44,802 bases of DNA, from the NCBI GenBank assembly GCA_019359115.1, contig JAHHHW010000114.1, positions 1-44,802 on the forward strand, read 5' to 3'. Each line of letters begins with the position of its first letter. Position 1 is the stretch's first letter. Below are positions 44,020 through 44,802 of this stretch, in pieces. Both the position numbers and the translations under genes were made by a program. This DNA comes from Pelatocladus maniniholoensis HA4357-MV3 (GTDB lineage Bacteria; Cyanobacteriota; Cyanobacteriia; Cyanobacteriales; Nostocaceae). Under the pieces are notes generated by a model, which was given only the letters and a program-made list of their open reading frames with translations, did not search any database and was not told the DNA's origin.

Positions 44020-44556
44020 ATGGTTGCCCAGCTAGAAAACCTCAACACAAATTTGACACTTGATCTACCATACTCAATAGAGGGACTCGTGCAAGTTTTC
44101 ACGAGTACACATCGTAGCTTTTTTACTAACGTCATGGCTCAGGCACTGAGAATCGCTGGTCAAGGTACGCCAGTTTTAGTAGTGCAATTTCTTAAAGGAG
44201 GTATTAATCAAGGTCATGAACACCCGATCCGATTGGGACAAAATTTAGATTGGATTCGCTGCGATTTGCCTCGTTGTATCGATACACCACACCTCGACGA
44301 AAGCGAAACACAAGCCTTACAAAAGTTGTGGCAACATACACAAAAGGTCGTATGTGAAGCTAAGTATTCTCTCGTTGTCCTGGATGAGTTAAGTTTAGCG
44401 ATTAACTTTAATTTGATTCCCGAAACAGAGGTTTTAGCCTTTTTGGTAAAACGTCCGGCTCATGTCGATATCATTCTCACAGGACTGGATATGCCCAAGT
44501 CGATTCTAGATATGGCAGATCAAATTACAGAAATCCGTCGCAGTCATCAGCCTTGA
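44020..44556 (+). CDS. BtuR/CobO-like P-loop protein with degenerate Walker A
   Basis: A 178-residue protein resembling ATP:corrinoid adenosyltransferases of the BtuR/CobO type. VLVVQFLKGGINQG, the Walker B-like VVLDELSLAINFNLI, VDIILTGLDMPKSILDMADQITEIR and the overall length fit. At the P-loop the family's GKGKTTAALG is replaced by VQVFTSTHRSFFTNVMAQ (about 25-42), lacking the GxGKTT core. Activity as a cobalamin adenosyltransferase is therefore doubtful; it may be a sequence-diverged regulatory or structural relative. Confidence 0.72.
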   Translation: MVAQLENLNTNLTLDLPYSIEGLVQVFTSTHRSFFTNVMAQALRIAGQGTPVLVVQFLKGGINQGHEHPIRLGQNLDWIRCDLPRCIDTPHLDESETQALQKLWQHTQKVVCEAKYSLVVLDELSLAINFNLIPETEVLAFLVKRPAHVDIILTGLDMPKSILDMADQITEIRRSHQP

Positions 44557-44560
44557 GGGG

Positions 44561-44725
44561 ATTGGATCTGAAAATCTTCAGCAAGCGGAGTGTATTTCAG
44601 TTTCTGAAGACGGTTTGCTCGATTATCAGGAGAACTTAAACACACTGGGAAAATTATTGACAAAGCAAGGTCAGATATTAGACATCTCCGACAACTATCA
44701 AAGCCTTTATGTGACTAGCTCTTAG
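44561..44725 (+). CDS. Possible small or out-of-frame ORF downstream of the BtuR-like gene
   Basis: After the BtuR-like stop, a different frame runs open for about 54 codons to a TAG at 44723-44725. It reads IGSENLQQAECISVSEDGLL, continues through a middle with DYQENLNTLGKL, and ends NYQSLYVTSS. The composition is protein-like, but there is no ATG, GTG or TTG at its start; the ATT at 44561 or a start upstream would be needed. It may be a gene remnant, a rare-start gene, or chance. Confidence 0.25.
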   Translation: MGSENLQQAECISVSEDGLLDYQENLNTLGKLLTKQGQILDISDNYQSLYVTSS

Positions 44726-44802
44726 GGTGCAAATGCAAGCATTGCGATTCAGCTAGTCTATACGAATAAATAAGGGTTTGAGATAATTCTTGTAGAGAAC
44801 AA

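Overview
The window reads as chromosomal DNA of a filamentous, heterocyst-forming cyanobacterium (Nostocales type). Evidence: very many HIP1 octamers (GCGATCGC), a photosystem I gene (psaK), cyanobacterial PII (glnB), System II cytochrome c assembly genes, typical heptanucleotide repeats (STRRs), and a 13-codon patS-like gene ending in ERGSGR beside tsaE/hetY. The species cannot be named from the sequence.

Layout. 1-290: edge of an IS630-type element next to the 3' remnant of a NACHT-type NTPase gene. 628-7692: alpha-glucan/trehalose cluster glgX-treZ-treY. 7700-10330: composite palindromic repeats, then ccdA and ccs1. 10379-12600 (minus strand): queF, a Cys-rich hypothetical, a phasin-like gene, SRP RNA and a YciI protein. 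12711-18383 (plus): 2'-5' RNA ligase-like protein, DEDD exonuclease, TPR lipoprotein, two-subunit sodium/solute symporter and metallophosphoesterase. 19341-22142: dynamin/Era-like GTPase, a long AT-rich leader, patS, and convergent tsaE. 22366-26937: fused aminodeoxychorismate synthase, YvcK-like protein, ruvC. 27157-29640 (minus): arsenosugar genes arsM and arsS separated by an 11-copy 20-bp minisatellite. 29977-33884: phosphohexomutase, rdgB, glnB, small secreted protein, psaK. 34028-36309: gene remnants, a membrane protein and a response regulator. 36660-36880: two small transposon-like palindromic elements. 37005-44802: TpsB/Omp85-type outer-membrane protein, M50-like protease, two FHA proteins, pgl, rph, adenylate kinase, and a BtuR-like protein with a degenerate P-loop.

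Functionally most genes are housekeeping or carbon metabolism. glgX, treZ and treY together convert glycogen to trehalose; ccdA and ccs1 deliver reduced apocytochromes for heme attachment; arsM and arsS act in sequence in arsenosugar synthesis. The most interesting item is the tiny patS-like gene (21613-21654), with a possible development-type promoter far upstream and a tail-to-tail neighbour, tsaE. The other theme is the density of repeats. Several kinds of palindromic and heptameric repeats sit between genes, and some contribute codons to genes: the linker of pabAB, the last codons of pgl and rph, and the start codon of rdgB.
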